From Streptomyces chrestomyceticus JCM 4735 (lineage in GTDB: Bacteria; Actinomycetota; Actinomycetes; Streptomycetales; Streptomycetaceae): DNA of 64,000 bases. A program made the translations under genes and the position numbers. Below are positions 42,017 through 49,485 of the stretch, one piece after another. The notes beneath the pieces were generated by a model. The model did not search any database. It was not told where the DNA came from and was given only the letters and a program-made list of their open reading frames with translations. The DNA is taken from the NCBI RefSeq assembly GCF_003865135.1, contig NZ_BHZC01000001.1:1736001-1800000 (forward strand). The letters run 5' to 3'. Position 1 is the first letter of the stretch, and each line of letters opens with the position of its first letter.

Positions 42017-43093
42017 GTGCCCAGACGGACCGAACAGGTGACCGCGGGGGCCCGCCGGACCGCCGCCCGCCGGGCCGGGCGGCAGGCGGGCCCCGCACCG
42101 GACGTCTTCGCCCCGCGCGGCGGCAACGACCAGGCCGACGGCCCCGTACCCCTGCACCGCCTCGACGTGCCCGCCCCCCACCTGCTGCCCTTCGCCATCG
42201 GCTCCTTCGACACCATCGGCCCGCTCTCCCGGGCCGGTTTCCCGCACCGGCACTCCTTCCACGAGATCGTGTACGTGACGGGCGGCACCGGCACCCACGT
42301 CCTCGACGAGGACCGCCGGCCGCTGTGCCCGCCCCACCTGTGCTTCATCACGCCGGGCCAGGTGCACTACTGGGACGGGGTGCACGGTCTGCGCGGCTGG
42401 GTGGTCCTGTTCACCGACGACTTCCTGCTGGCCCACCCCGGCGACCGGGACGCGCTGGCCCGGCTGGGCGAACGCCCGTGGCTGCGGCCCGGCCCCGACG
42501 ACGCGGCGCGACTGTCCGGCCTGGTCGGCGAGATGCTGCGGGAGTACGGCGAGCGGGCCCCGTCGTTCACGTCGGTGCTCCAGGCGCAGCTTCACATACT
42601 GATCGCCCGCGCGCTCCGGATGTCCGCACCGCACAACGCGCCGGGCCCGGGCGGCGCACCCGGTTCCGGCGAAACCGGCGCCGGGCGTACGGACTTCGCG
42701 TCCGGCCGGTCCGCCCTGGTGGCCCGGGAGTTCACCCGGCTGCTGGCACAGCCGGGCTCCCTGGGCCGTTCCGTACGGTCCTACGCCGACGAACTGGGCG
42801 TCTCCGTAGGGCATCTGACCGAACTGGTCAAGCGCGGAACCGGCCGGACTCCGGGTCGGCTGATCCGGCACGCACAGACCGTGGAGGCGAAGCGGCTGCT
42901 GTCCGGTTCCGACCTGACGGTGACCCAGGTGGCCCGCCGGGTGGGGTTCGGGGACCCGGCGTACTTCTGCCGCTTCTTCCGCCGGGAGACGGGCCTGAGC
43001 CCCGGCGACTTCCGCCGGGCCGCGGACGGCACCGGAGGAATTCACCATGACCCCGGTGCCGAGTCCATCGCTGCGCCGCGGCGGCCCGAATAG
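42017..43093 (+). CDS. AraC-family regulator
   Basis: Transcriptional regulator of 358 residues. An N-terminal Arg-rich stretch is followed by a cupin sensor domain (GFPHRHSFHEIVYVTGGTGTH, PHLCFITPGQVHYWDG). The C-terminal double HTH spans 255-340 (SVRSYADELGVSVGHL, EAKRLLSGSDLTVTQVARRV, FGDPAYFCRFFRRETGLSPGDF). The GTG at 42017 has only a close GAGG; other in-frame starts nearby are possible. It is divergent from the SpoIIE gene and 107 bp upstream of the dioxygenase gene on the same strand. That makes it a plausible regulator of the dioxygenase and aromatic catabolism. Confidence 0.88.
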   Translation: MPRRTEQVTAGARRTAARRAGRQAGPAPDVFAPRGGNDQADGPVPLHRLDVPAPHLLPFAIGSFDTIGPLSRAGFPHRHSFHEIVYVTGGTGTHVLDEDRRPLCPPHLCFITPGQVHYWDGVHGLRGWVVLFTDDFLLAHPGDRDALARLGERPWLRPGPDDAARLSGLVGEMLREYGERAPSFTSVLQAQLHILIARALRMSAPHNAPGPGGAPGSGETGAGRTDFASGRSALVAREFTRLLAQPGSLGRSVRSYADELGVSVGHLTELVKRGTGRTPGRLIRHAQTVEAKRLLSGSDLTVTQVARRVGFGDPAYFCRFFRRETGLSPGDFRRAADGTGGIHHDPGAESIAAPRRPE

Positions 43094-43200
43094 CGTCTGT
43101 CGCCGTCAGCCAGCCCCTGAGGCGAGGACGGTCCCGGCTCCTGCTGCCACCCCGTGACCGGGGCCGCCCCGCCCTTCCCCCCTGCTCACAGGAGCGCCCG

Positions 43201-44049
43201 ATGGACGACGAACGCACAGACCGCACCGAGCCGGTGCAGGACGGCGGCCCGCGCAGACGGATCAGCCGCAAGAACGTGCTCAAGGCCGCCGTCGCGGCCG
43301 TGCCGCTGCCGATGCTGCTCGGCGGCGTCGCCCTGGCCCGCGACACCAAGCCCTCCGAAGGCACGCTCACCCCCACCCCGTACTGCGACGACGGTGACCA
43401 CCCGACGCCGCCGCAGATGGAAGGCCCCTACTTCAAGCCGAACTCGCCCCTGCGGGACTCCCTGATACAGCCCGGCACGCAGGGCACCCGGCTCACCGTG
43501 AGCGGGTTCGTCTTCGGGCTGACCTGTCAGCCCCTGGCCAACGTGCTGCTGGACTGGTGGCAGGCGGACGTCAACGGCGCGTACGACAACGTGGGGTTCC
43601 GCTTCCGCGGGCACCAGTTCACCGACCAGCGCGGCGCGTTCAAGCTCAGCACGATCGTGCCGGGCCTCTACCCGGGCCGCACCCGGCACCTGCACGTGAA
43701 GGTCCAGGCGCCGAACCAGCCGATCCTCACCACCCAGCTCTACTTCCCCGGCGAGCCGCGCAACAACACCGACCCGATCTTCGACCCCGCGCTGCTGATG
43801 AACGTACGGCAGAACGGGTCGGCCAAGGAGGCGTCGTTCGACTTCGTCCTGCGGGTGCGCGGCGGGACCACGCCGACGCCGACGGGCAAGCCGACCGAGC
43901 CGCCCGGCGGCACCTGGTCCGCCGGGACCGACTACCGCGCGGGTGACCAGGTCACCTACGACGGCGCCCCGTACGCGTGCCTCCAGCCGCACACGGCGCG
44001 CGCCGGATGGGAGCCGCCGGCCGTTCCGGCGCTGTGGCGCCGCACCTGA
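43201..44049 (+). CDS. Secreted intradiol dioxygenase with carbohydrate-binding tail
   Basis: Exported Fe(III) enzyme of 282 residues that cleaves catechol-like rings between the hydroxyls. A twin-arginine-type leader (RRRISRKNVLKAAVAAVPL) is followed by an intradiol core. It has QMEGPYFKPN (first iron Tyr region), GLYPGRTRHLHVKVQ (second Tyr plus two His ligands), and the beta-sandwich LANVLLDWWQADVNG. Residues 235-282 form a small carbohydrate-binding module (TWSAGTDYRAGDQVTYDG, YACLQPHTARAGWEPP), of the chitin/cellulose-binding CBM5/12 type. Comparable fusions are known from plant-biomass Streptomyces. The ATG has AGGAG six bases upstream. Confidence 0.93.
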   Translation: MDDERTDRTEPVQDGGPRRRISRKNVLKAAVAAVPLPMLLGGVALARDTKPSEGTLTPTPYCDDGDHPTPPQMEGPYFKPNSPLRDSLIQPGTQGTRLTVSGFVFGLTCQPLANVLLDWWQADVNGAYDNVGFRFRGHQFTDQRGAFKLSTIVPGLYPGRTRHLHVKVQAPNQPILTTQLYFPGEPRNNTDPIFDPALLMNVRQNGSAKEASFDFVLRVRGGTTPTPTGKPTEPPGGTWSAGTDYRAGDQVTYDGAPYACLQPHTARAGWEPPAVPALWRRT

Positions 44050-44136
44050 TCCGGGACACCGGTGTCCGGCCCGCGTACCCGGGCCGGGCAGGCCGGTGCC
44101 GGTCCGTGGTGGGGCCGGCACCGGCCGGGCGGCCGG

Positions 44137-46623
44137 TCAGTCCCCGTACCCGAGCTGGAGGTCGCGCTCGGTACGGCCGCCGCCCGTGACCTGGAGGACC
44201 GTCGCCACCGGCGGGTAGCCCGCCGCGACGACGGTGTACTCGCCCGCCGACAGGTCGACGAACCGGAACAACCCGTCCGGTCCGGTGGTCGCGGAGTCCA
44301 CCACGTTGCCGGCCGCGTCCAGCAGCGTGACCCGGGCGTCCTCGACGGGACGCCCGCCGCCGGACCGTACGGTGCCGCGCAGCACCGCGCCGCCCGCCAG
44401 CTCGATGTCCTGCCGGGTCTCCCGGGCCGACCCGACGGTGACCGGCAGGGCGGCGGGGCGGTGCGCGGGGGAACTCACGGCGAGGGTGTACTCGCCGGCC
44501 ACCAGCTCCGTCAGGACGTAGCCGCCCTCGCGCCCGCTGCGCCCGGTGGCGACCACCTCGCCGCGTACGTCGGTGAGCGTGACCGCCGCGTCGCGCACGG
44601 GCGTGCCGTCCGCCGTGGTGACCGCGCCGGACAGCCGTCCGGCGCCGCCGAGCAGCAGGTCGAGCCCGACCGGCCGCTCGCCGACCGTGACGGCGACCGC
44701 CTGCGGCCGGTGCCCGCCGGCGGCGGCGATCAGCACGTACGCGCCGGGGCCCGGCGCGCTCAGCGCGTACCGGCCGTCCGTCCCGGTCGCGCCGCGCGCC
44801 ACCTGCCGGCCGTCGGTGCCGACGAGGGTGAGCGCGGCGTGCGGCACCGCGCTGCCGTCGCGGTGCCGGACCGCGCCGCCCATCGGAACGCCGGGCACGT
44901 ACGGATCGTCGGCGGCGGCCGGTGCCCGCGGCGTGCGGTCCGGTTCCGGGCGCTCCGGCGGGCCGGGCACCACCGCCTCCGTACGGGCCTGCGGCACGGA
45001 GAGCGCGTCCCGCTGCCCGGCGGGCGGGGGGATCGGGACGTGCGGGAAGGGTGAGGCGTGGGTCACCAGGGGTTTCTCTTTCAGGAGGACGGCGAGCAGC
45101 AGGCCCAGAAGGAGCACCGGGAGGAGGTAGAGGAGGACGCGCGGGACGGTGTGCGCGTAGGCCGCGGCCGGGCTGTCGCGCAGTACGGCGGGGAGGGCGC
45201 CCAGCAGCCGCGGCACGAGTGACTCCGGTTCGGCGGCGCGCGGCGTGGCGCCCCGCGGACCGGGACCGGCGTGCCCGGCGAGCCGGTCGGCGAGGAAGGT
45301 GAGGAAGAGCGCCGCGCCGACGCAGCCGCCGAGCTGTCGGAGCGTGGCGTGCGTAGCCGTATCGGTAGCGGTAGCAGTGGCGGGCCCAGCGCGCCGTACG
45401 GAGTCGCGTACGGCCAGCACGAGCCCCGGCAGCACGCAGCCGACGCCCAGGCCCAGCGCCCCCGTCGCAAGGGCGTGCAGGGGCTGCCCGGCGTCCTGCG
45501 GCGCCCGGCACAGCAGCCACACCGCGCCGCCCATCAGCGCGCAGCCCAGGATCGGGAACAGGCGGTGGCGGCCGGTGCGGCGGGTGAGGTGGCCGCAGAG
45601 GACCGCACCGAGCGCGAGACCGGCCGTCGCGGGCAGCATCAGCAGGCCCGAGCGGGACGGTGACGCCCCGTCGGCCACCGGCAGAAAGGTCGGCAGGTAC
45701 CCGGCGGCACCGAAGAGGGCGATGCCCAGGGCCGCTCCGACCAGCCCCGGGACGGCGAACACCGTGTCCCGGGCCAGGCGGAGCGGCAGCAGCGGGTCGG
45801 TGCCGAAGTACTCGACGGCGAGGAACAGCAGCGCGGTGCCGAGCGCGCCCAGCCCGAGGCCGACGACGGTCCGCGAGGTCCAGGCGTACTCCGTACCGCC
45901 CCAACTCACCGCCAGCGCAACGCAAGTGGCGCAGACGGCGAGCAACAGAACCCCCGCCGGGTCGAGTCGGCCCCGGACAGCAGGCTTGGGCAGCCTCGGC
46001 ACGAACGCCGCCACGAGCAGCGCCAGGACGCCGAACGGTACACCGGAGAAGAAGCACCAGCGCCAGGAGGCGTGGTCCGTGAGGAAGCCGCCGAGCAACG
46101 GCCCGGCCGCGCAGGCGAGTCCGCAGAGGGAGCCCGCACCGGCCATGATCCGGCGGCGCAGGCCGGGCGGCACGAGGCTCGCGACGACCGCCTGCACCCC
46201 GATCAGCAGGCCCCCCGCCCCGGCCCCCTGGAGGGCGCGGAAAGCGGTCAGCTCCCCCAGGGAGTGCGACCGGCCGGCCAGCACCGAGCCGGCGGTGAAC
46301 AGGACCGCGGCGACGACCAGGGCCGCCTTGCGGCCGAAGGCGTCACCGAGCTTGCCGTGCAGCGGCAGACCGGCCGCCGCGGCGAACAGGTACACGGTCA
46401 CCACCCAGGAGACCGTGCCCGGGCCGCGCAGGTCCCCGGCGATCACCGGCAGCGCGGTGACGGCGACCGTCGCGCCGAGGGCGCCCGGCAGCAGCGCCGC
46501 CAGCAGCCCGGAGAGGAGGGCCGGTGCCCCTCGGGGGCCCGGCGGGCCGCCGTCCTCCGCCCAGGCCGGACGGATGTCCGGTGCCGCCCACCGCCCCTGT
46601 TCGGTCAGGGTGGTACCGCCCAC
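44137..46623 (-). CDS. MFS transporter fused to CnaB-like repeats
   Basis: Membrane protein of 828 residues. Residues 30-510 are a 14-helix MFS drug:H+ antiporter (DHA2 type): LPGALGATVAVTALPVIAGDL, GKLGDAFGRKAALVVAA, FRALQGAGAGGLLIGV. After a Pro-rich linker, residues 595-828 hold three repeats of carboxypeptidase-regulatory/CnaB-like beta-sandwich (AALTLVGTDGRQVARG, DAAVTLTDVRGEVVATGRSG, DARVTLLDAAGNVVDSAT, each with a following GxYxLxxLxxGxYTL-like end). A DHA2 antiporter has both termini in the cytoplasm, so the sandwich is probably cytoplasmic. The GTG start has GGGGAG six bases upstream. Substrate unknown; drug efflux is the default guess. Confidence 0.9.
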   Translation of the reverse strand: MGGTTLTEQGRWAAPDIRPAWAEDGGPPGPRGAPALLSGLLAALLPGALGATVAVTALPVIAGDLRGPGTVSWVVTVYLFAAAAGLPLHGKLGDAFGRKAALVVAAVLFTAGSVLAGRSHSLGELTAFRALQGAGAGGLLIGVQAVVASLVPPGLRRRIMAGAGSLCGLACAAGPLLGGFLTDHASWRWCFFSGVPFGVLALLVAAFVPRLPKPAVRGRLDPAGVLLLAVCATCVALAVSWGGTEYAWTSRTVVGLGLGALGTALLFLAVEYFGTDPLLPLRLARDTVFAVPGLVGAALGIALFGAAGYLPTFLPVADGASPSRSGLLMLPATAGLALGAVLCGHLTRRTGRHRLFPILGCALMGGAVWLLCRAPQDAGQPLHALATGALGLGVGCVLPGLVLAVRDSVRRAGPATATATDTATHATLRQLGGCVGAALFLTFLADRLAGHAGPGPRGATPRAAEPESLVPRLLGALPAVLRDSPAAAYAHTVPRVLLYLLPVLLLGLLLAVLLKEKPLVTHASPFPHVPIPPPAGQRDALSVPQARTEAVVPGPPERPEPDRTPRAPAAADDPYVPGVPMGGAVRHRDGSAVPHAALTLVGTDGRQVARGATGTDGRYALSAPGPGAYVLIAAAGGHRPQAVAVTVGERPVGLDLLLGGAGRLSGAVTTADGTPVRDAAVTLTDVRGEVVATGRSGREGGYVLTELVAGEYTLAVSSPAHRPAALPVTVGSARETRQDIELAGGAVLRGTVRSGGGRPVEDARVTLLDAAGNVVDSATTGPDGLFRFVDLSAGEYTVVAAGYPPVATVLQVTGGGRTERDLQLGYGD

Positions 46624-46892
46624 GTAATGCTCCCCTCGTCACGCCTGCGCCGCCGCCCCTTTCTCGCATCGGGGGCAACGGCGTTCAAGCGCGGCGAGCG
46701 GCGGTGGACGGGGCGGCGCGGGGGGCCAACTGCGGTGCCGGGAGCGCCCGTCGGTCGCCCATCAGGCGTTTCCCGGAGGTGGCGGTACGTTCCGGCACGG
46801 ACGGCGGGCCGACGGAAACCACCCGAACCGGTGAGCGTGCCGCGCCCCTCCCGGGGCACGGCAACGCCCGGTCCCCCGGCGTCAGCGCCGGG

Positions 46893-47339
46893 TCACTTCT
46901 TCTCGGTCTCCTTGGCGAGGTTGGCGAGCAGCTCGTCGTAGATGCGGCCCAGCCCCTTGGGCGCGAAGGTCCGTTCGAAGAAACCGCCGATGCCGCCCGC
47001 GCCCTGCCAGGTGGTGGTGACGACGACGTTGGCGCGGCCCTGGCCGGCCGGGGTGACCACCCAGGTCGTCACCATGGAGGAGTTGCGGTCCTTCTCCACC
47101 AGTTGGCCGTCGGTCGGCTCGTCGACCTCCAGCAGGCAGTCGCGCACCCGCTTGCTCGTGGCCTGGAGCTTCCAGTGGACGAGAGTGCCCTTGCCGTCGC
47201 CGCCCTCGCGCACCTCGTACTCGCTGAAGTGTCCGGGCAGCAGCTTCTGACGCGTACCGCTGTAGTCGGCGAGCGCGTCGAACACGTCTTCCGGGTCCGC
47301 CGCGATCTCGCGCTGCGTACTGGCCTCGACCTGGCCCAT
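46893..47339 (-). CDS. SRPBCC-family protein
   Basis: Small START/SRPBCC ligand-binding protein of 148 residues: VEASTQREIAADPEDVFDALAD, GTLVHWKLQATSKRV, TTWVVTPAGQGRANVVVTTTW and GIYDELLANLAKE-type C-terminal helix (IYDELLANLAKE). It is likely cytoplasmic and binds a hydrophobic ligand. The ATG has GGAGG ten bases upstream. It stands alone; a 269-bp gap holding nothing obvious (46624-46892) separates it from the MFS fusion. Confidence 0.88.
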   Translation of the reverse strand: MGQVEASTQREIAADPEDVFDALADYSGTRQKLLPGHFSEYEVREGGDGKGTLVHWKLQATSKRVRDCLLEVDEPTDGQLVEKDRNSSMVTTWVVTPAGQGRANVVVTTTWQGAGGIGGFFERTFAPKGLGRIYDELLANLAKETEKK

Positions 47340-47572
47340 GGTTCTCTTCCTCCGGTGCTCGTCTGCTGATCCCGCGGCCCCGCGGACCGTACCGGCACCG
47401 CGCCGGCCGCAGGACCACCACCTTAGGCGGGGCCCGGCCTCCTAGACGCCGCGAGCGGAGGGGCCGGCTGCCGGTCCGGCGGCGCGCCGGGGGCGGCGAG
47501 ACAGAGCTCGCGCGAACGTACGTTCTATTGCCGCGCCCGGATCGAGCCTCCGGCGCCCGCAGCGTCAGCGAC

Positions 47573-47770
47573 TCAGACCGGATTCACCGCGCCGGGCGGA
47601 ACCAACCACTCCCGTCCCCCGCCCTCCGGCCGCAGAAAGGCAACCGTCTGCGCGGGGCACCCACTCGGACGGACGGTGGGATCTCGGTAGCCCTCGATCA
47701 CGTCACACAGGACGCCGACGCGCCCGGCGTCGTCCTGGACCCGCTTGCCGATGTCTTCCGGCGTGACCAT
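47573..47770 (-). CDS. Small conserved protein (copy 1 of a duplicated pair)
   Basis: I do not recognise this 65-residue protein. It opens MVTPEDIGKRVQDDAGRVG and continues LCDVIEGYRDPTVRPSG, AQTVAFLRPEGGGREW. This resembles a small beta-rich domain with an SH3-like turn, seen in clusters with GntR and XRE regulators in Streptomyces accessory regions. Its ATG overlaps the stop of the next gene by one base (TGATG). A truncated copy of its first 20 codons lies at 49095. Function unknown. Confidence 0.75.
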   Translation of the reverse strand: MVTPEDIGKRVQDDAGRVGVLCDVIEGYRDPTVRPSGCPAQTVAFLRPEGGGREWLVPPGAVNPV

Positions 47771-47822
47771 CAATGCCCCTCGGGGTGTCGTCGCAAGTAG
47801 ACGTTGCAGTCGGTCACGGTCG
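47714..47822. repeat. Direct repeat, copy 1 (109 bp identical)
   Basis: By eye I find no difference over 109 bp between 47714-47822 and 49095-49203. After that the two diverge gradually through the second small gene. The identity ends sharply on the left at the junction with the recombinase-like fragment at 49094/49095. Confidence 0.85.
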
Positions 47823-47973
47823 ATATGTCGCCCACGGCGCGCGCACGGATCCGCACGGCGACGAGCTCCGCGCACCCCGCGCACCCCGCGCACCCCGCGA
47901 CCGGAGTCGGCTCCACGTCGAAGCGCAGCGGCAGTTCCACCGGCGCTGACGGGTATGTTTTCGGCTCGCTCAT
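47770..47973 (-). CDS. Small Cys-rich protein (copy 1)
   Basis: Unknown 67-residue protein: an N-terminal Pro-rich part (PSAPVELPLRFDVEPTPV), then a cysteine run CAGCAGCAELV (three Cys at three-residue spacing) and RIRARAVGDISTVTDCNVYLRRHPEGH. The spaced Cys suggest zinc or cluster binding. It is coupled to the gene downstream. Its start at 47973 has GAGG nine bases upstream. A second copy at 49151 has only two Cys in the run. The DNA at the run is a 9-bp repeat. Confidence 0.7.
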   Translation of the reverse strand: MSEPKTYPSAPVELPLRFDVEPTPVAGCAGCAGCAELVAVRIRARAVGDISTVTDCNVYLRRHPEGH

Positions 47974-48000
47974 GACACGTCGCCTCGAAACGTCTTGCGG

Positions 48001-48019
48001 CCGACCCCTTCCGGGTCGG
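48001..48019. other. Hairpin in the leader of the small-gene pair
   Basis: CCGACCC (48001-48007) pairs with GGGTCGG (48013-48019) around a 5-base loop. It lies 28 bp upstream of the start of the small Cys-rich gene on the minus strand and could structure its mRNA leader. Confidence 0.45.
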
Positions 48020-48028
48020 TGCTCTAGT

Positions 48029-48092
48029 TCAGTATCGGAGTGACCGAAGCACTCTCGCTACGGTTACCGGTGCACTAGTGTGCCGATACTGA
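48029..48092. promoter_or_regulatory. Divergent promoter-operator of GntR and small-gene pair
   Basis: TCAGTATCGG (48029-48038) and CCGATACTGA (48083-48092) are a perfect 10-bp inverted repeat 44 bp apart. Each contains a GATACT -10-like hexamer, one per direction. Between them lies CACTAGTG (48073-48080), a perfect palindrome. This looks like a shared, mirrored promoter region on which GntR would act. Confidence 0.55.
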
Positions 48093-48124
48093 CAGAGCGT
48101 CAACTCGACCGAGAGGCATGCCGC

Positions 48125-48847
48125 ATGGCTAGTCAGAAGACGTTCACGAAGATCGCCGATCATTTCCGGGAGCGCATCCTGTCGGGGGAACTCGAACCCG
48201 GCGCACGGTTGCCGACCAACCGGGAGATCGCCGGGCAGTGGCAGGTGGCGGCCGCCACCGTCTCCAGAGCCCTGCAAGCCCTCCAGGTCGAGAACTACAT
48301 CAGGACCACGCCCAGGGGCACCTACGTCGCCGACGACCCCAGGTGGACGCTCTCGGCACGTGACCGGCTGACCCGCGTCCAACGGGTCAAGTCGTTCTTG
48401 GCGGAGGGCGAGACGAGCCGGGTCACGGCCGCCGGGCTGGTCGTCCCGCCGCTCTACGTCGCCGAGCTCTTCGACCTCGACGCCGGTGATCAGATCGTGC
48501 GCCGGGAATGGCTTGCCGGCCGGGGAAAGACCCGGACCGTGTTCGCCGTGACGTGGTACCCGGCGCCGTTCGCCGCGCTGGTGCCCGACTTGCTGAACAC
48601 CGCTCCAGGACGGAACCACGGGCTGTCCGCGCGGGTCCTGGAAGCCACCGGGCGCACCATCACGCACGCCAGGGACGACATGCACGCCCGGACCGCCGAC
48701 GCGCGGGAGGCCGGCGCTCTCGGACTCCCGGTGGGGTCTGCGATCCTGGCGGGCGCCCACAGGTGGTCGGACGACGCAGGGGTCATCGAGTACGGGGAAT
48801 GGTGTCTGCCGCCCCGGTTCACGATCGGATACGAGTACCAACCCTGA
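48125..48847 (+). CDS. GntR/HutC-family regulator
   Basis: Transcriptional regulator of 240 residues. The winged helix is at about 5-70 (FTKIADHFRERILSGELEPG, RLPTNREIAGQWQVAAATVS, ENYIRTTPRGTYVAD) and a UTRA ligand domain spans 85-235 (DQIVRREWLAGRGK, AREAGALGLPVGSAILAGAH, GVIEYGEWCLPPRFTIGYEY). The ATG has GAGAGG eight bases upstream. GntR regulators of this kind control actinomycete integrative elements and their neighbours; here it is divergent from the small-gene pair, which it may regulate. Confidence 0.9.
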   Translation: MASQKTFTKIADHFRERILSGELEPGARLPTNREIAGQWQVAAATVSRALQALQVENYIRTTPRGTYVADDPRWTLSARDRLTRVQRVKSFLAEGETSRVTAAGLVVPPLYVAELFDLDAGDQIVRREWLAGRGKTRTVFAVTWYPAPFAALVPDLLNTAPGRNHGLSARVLEATGRTITHARDDMHARTADAREAGALGLPVGSAILAGAHRWSDDAGVIEYGEWCLPPRFTIGYEYQP

Positions 48848-48965
48848 AGCCCGTACGAGGGCCGTGCCGCCGTCACGTTCCGGTCTCCGTTCTCCGCGTC
48901 GTGCGGGACAACACGAAAGGCCGCCTGCCGGCACGGGCAGACGGTCTCTCGGACCGGGTCGGGTC

Positions 48966-49094
48966 ACTCAGCGTCGGACAGCACCCGGTGCAGCGTCGCG
49001 CGAGACACCCAACTGGCGCTGCTCTGAGATGCGGGCCAGTCGGGGGCTCAGCGGTCCCGCTATCAGCCCCGCCGCGCGGCGGACGGCAAAGAAT
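48966..49094 (-). pseudogene. Fragment of a recombinase-like HTH protein
   Basis: The minus strand carries an open stretch AAGLIAGPLSPRLARISEQR, then QLGVSR, that runs into ATLHRVLSDAE with a stop after a shift of two bases in a CGCGCG run. Read through this shift it becomes a helix-turn-helix of the type at the end of serine resolvase/invertases (LARI..QLGVSRATLHRVL). The fragment is abutted directly to the truncated copy of the small gene at 49095. It is probably a relic of an integrated element. Confidence 0.35.
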
Positions 49095-49153
49095 GCCGAC
49101 GCGCCCGGCGTCGTCCTGGACCCGCTTGCCGATGTCTTCCGGCGTGACCATCA
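49095..49153 (-). pseudogene. Truncated second copy of the small conserved gene
   Basis: Only the first 20 codons, VTPEDIGKRVQDDAGRVG and the starting Met, remain. The next residues are unrelated, coming from the recombinase-like fragment. It still overlaps the stop of the Cys-type gene (TGATG), as in copy 1. Confidence 0.75.
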
Positions 49154-49203
49154 ATGCCCCTCGGGGTGTCGTCGCAAGTAGACGTTGCAGTCGGTCACGG
49201 TCG
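49095..49203. repeat. Direct repeat, copy 2 (109 bp identical)
   Basis: Second copy of the block at 47714-47822, offset 1381 bp. It includes the first 20 codons of the broken small gene (MVTPEDIGKRV...) and the last 15 or so codons of the second Cys-type gene. Confidence 0.85.
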
Positions 49204-49345
49204 TTATGTCGCCCACGGAGCGCGCACGGATCCGCACGTTGACCAGCTCGGCGCACCCCGCGCACCCGTCCACCGGAGCCGGTTCCGGCTCCAGACGCAA
49301 TGGCAGTTCGATCGGTGCACTGCTGTACCGCGTCGGCTGGCTCAT
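49151..49345 (-). CDS. Small Cys-type protein (copy 2)
   Basis: A 64-residue paralogue of the gene at 47770: SAPIELPLRLEPEPAPV, then CAGCAELV (two Cys here rather than three) and RIRARSVGDITTVTDCNVYLRRHPEGH. I start it at the ATG before SQPTRYSS, which has GGGGG eight bases upstream. Function unknown; a metal-binding partner or regulator is plausible. It is divergent from the XRE gene. Confidence 0.7.
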   Translation of the reverse strand: MSQPTRYSSAPIELPLRLEPEPAPVDGCAGCAELVNVRIRARSVGDITTVTDCNVYLRRHPEGH

Positions 49346-49485
49346 GTCGGCCACCCCCTTGGGTCTCGGTCACGTGGATACTCCCGCCGGCCGACGGAGC
49401 GAGGTAGGGGCACCTCCAGGGGCAAGTGGCCCTCGATCACTGCTCCACCCCTGTCCGGTGACAGCGATAAGGGCAAGATGGGCAC

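Noticed and set aside
46705..46860. Possible small gene on the minus strand between the MFS fusion and the SRPBCC gene
   Set aside because: The open frame is low-complexity Arg/Pro and lacks a ribosome site.
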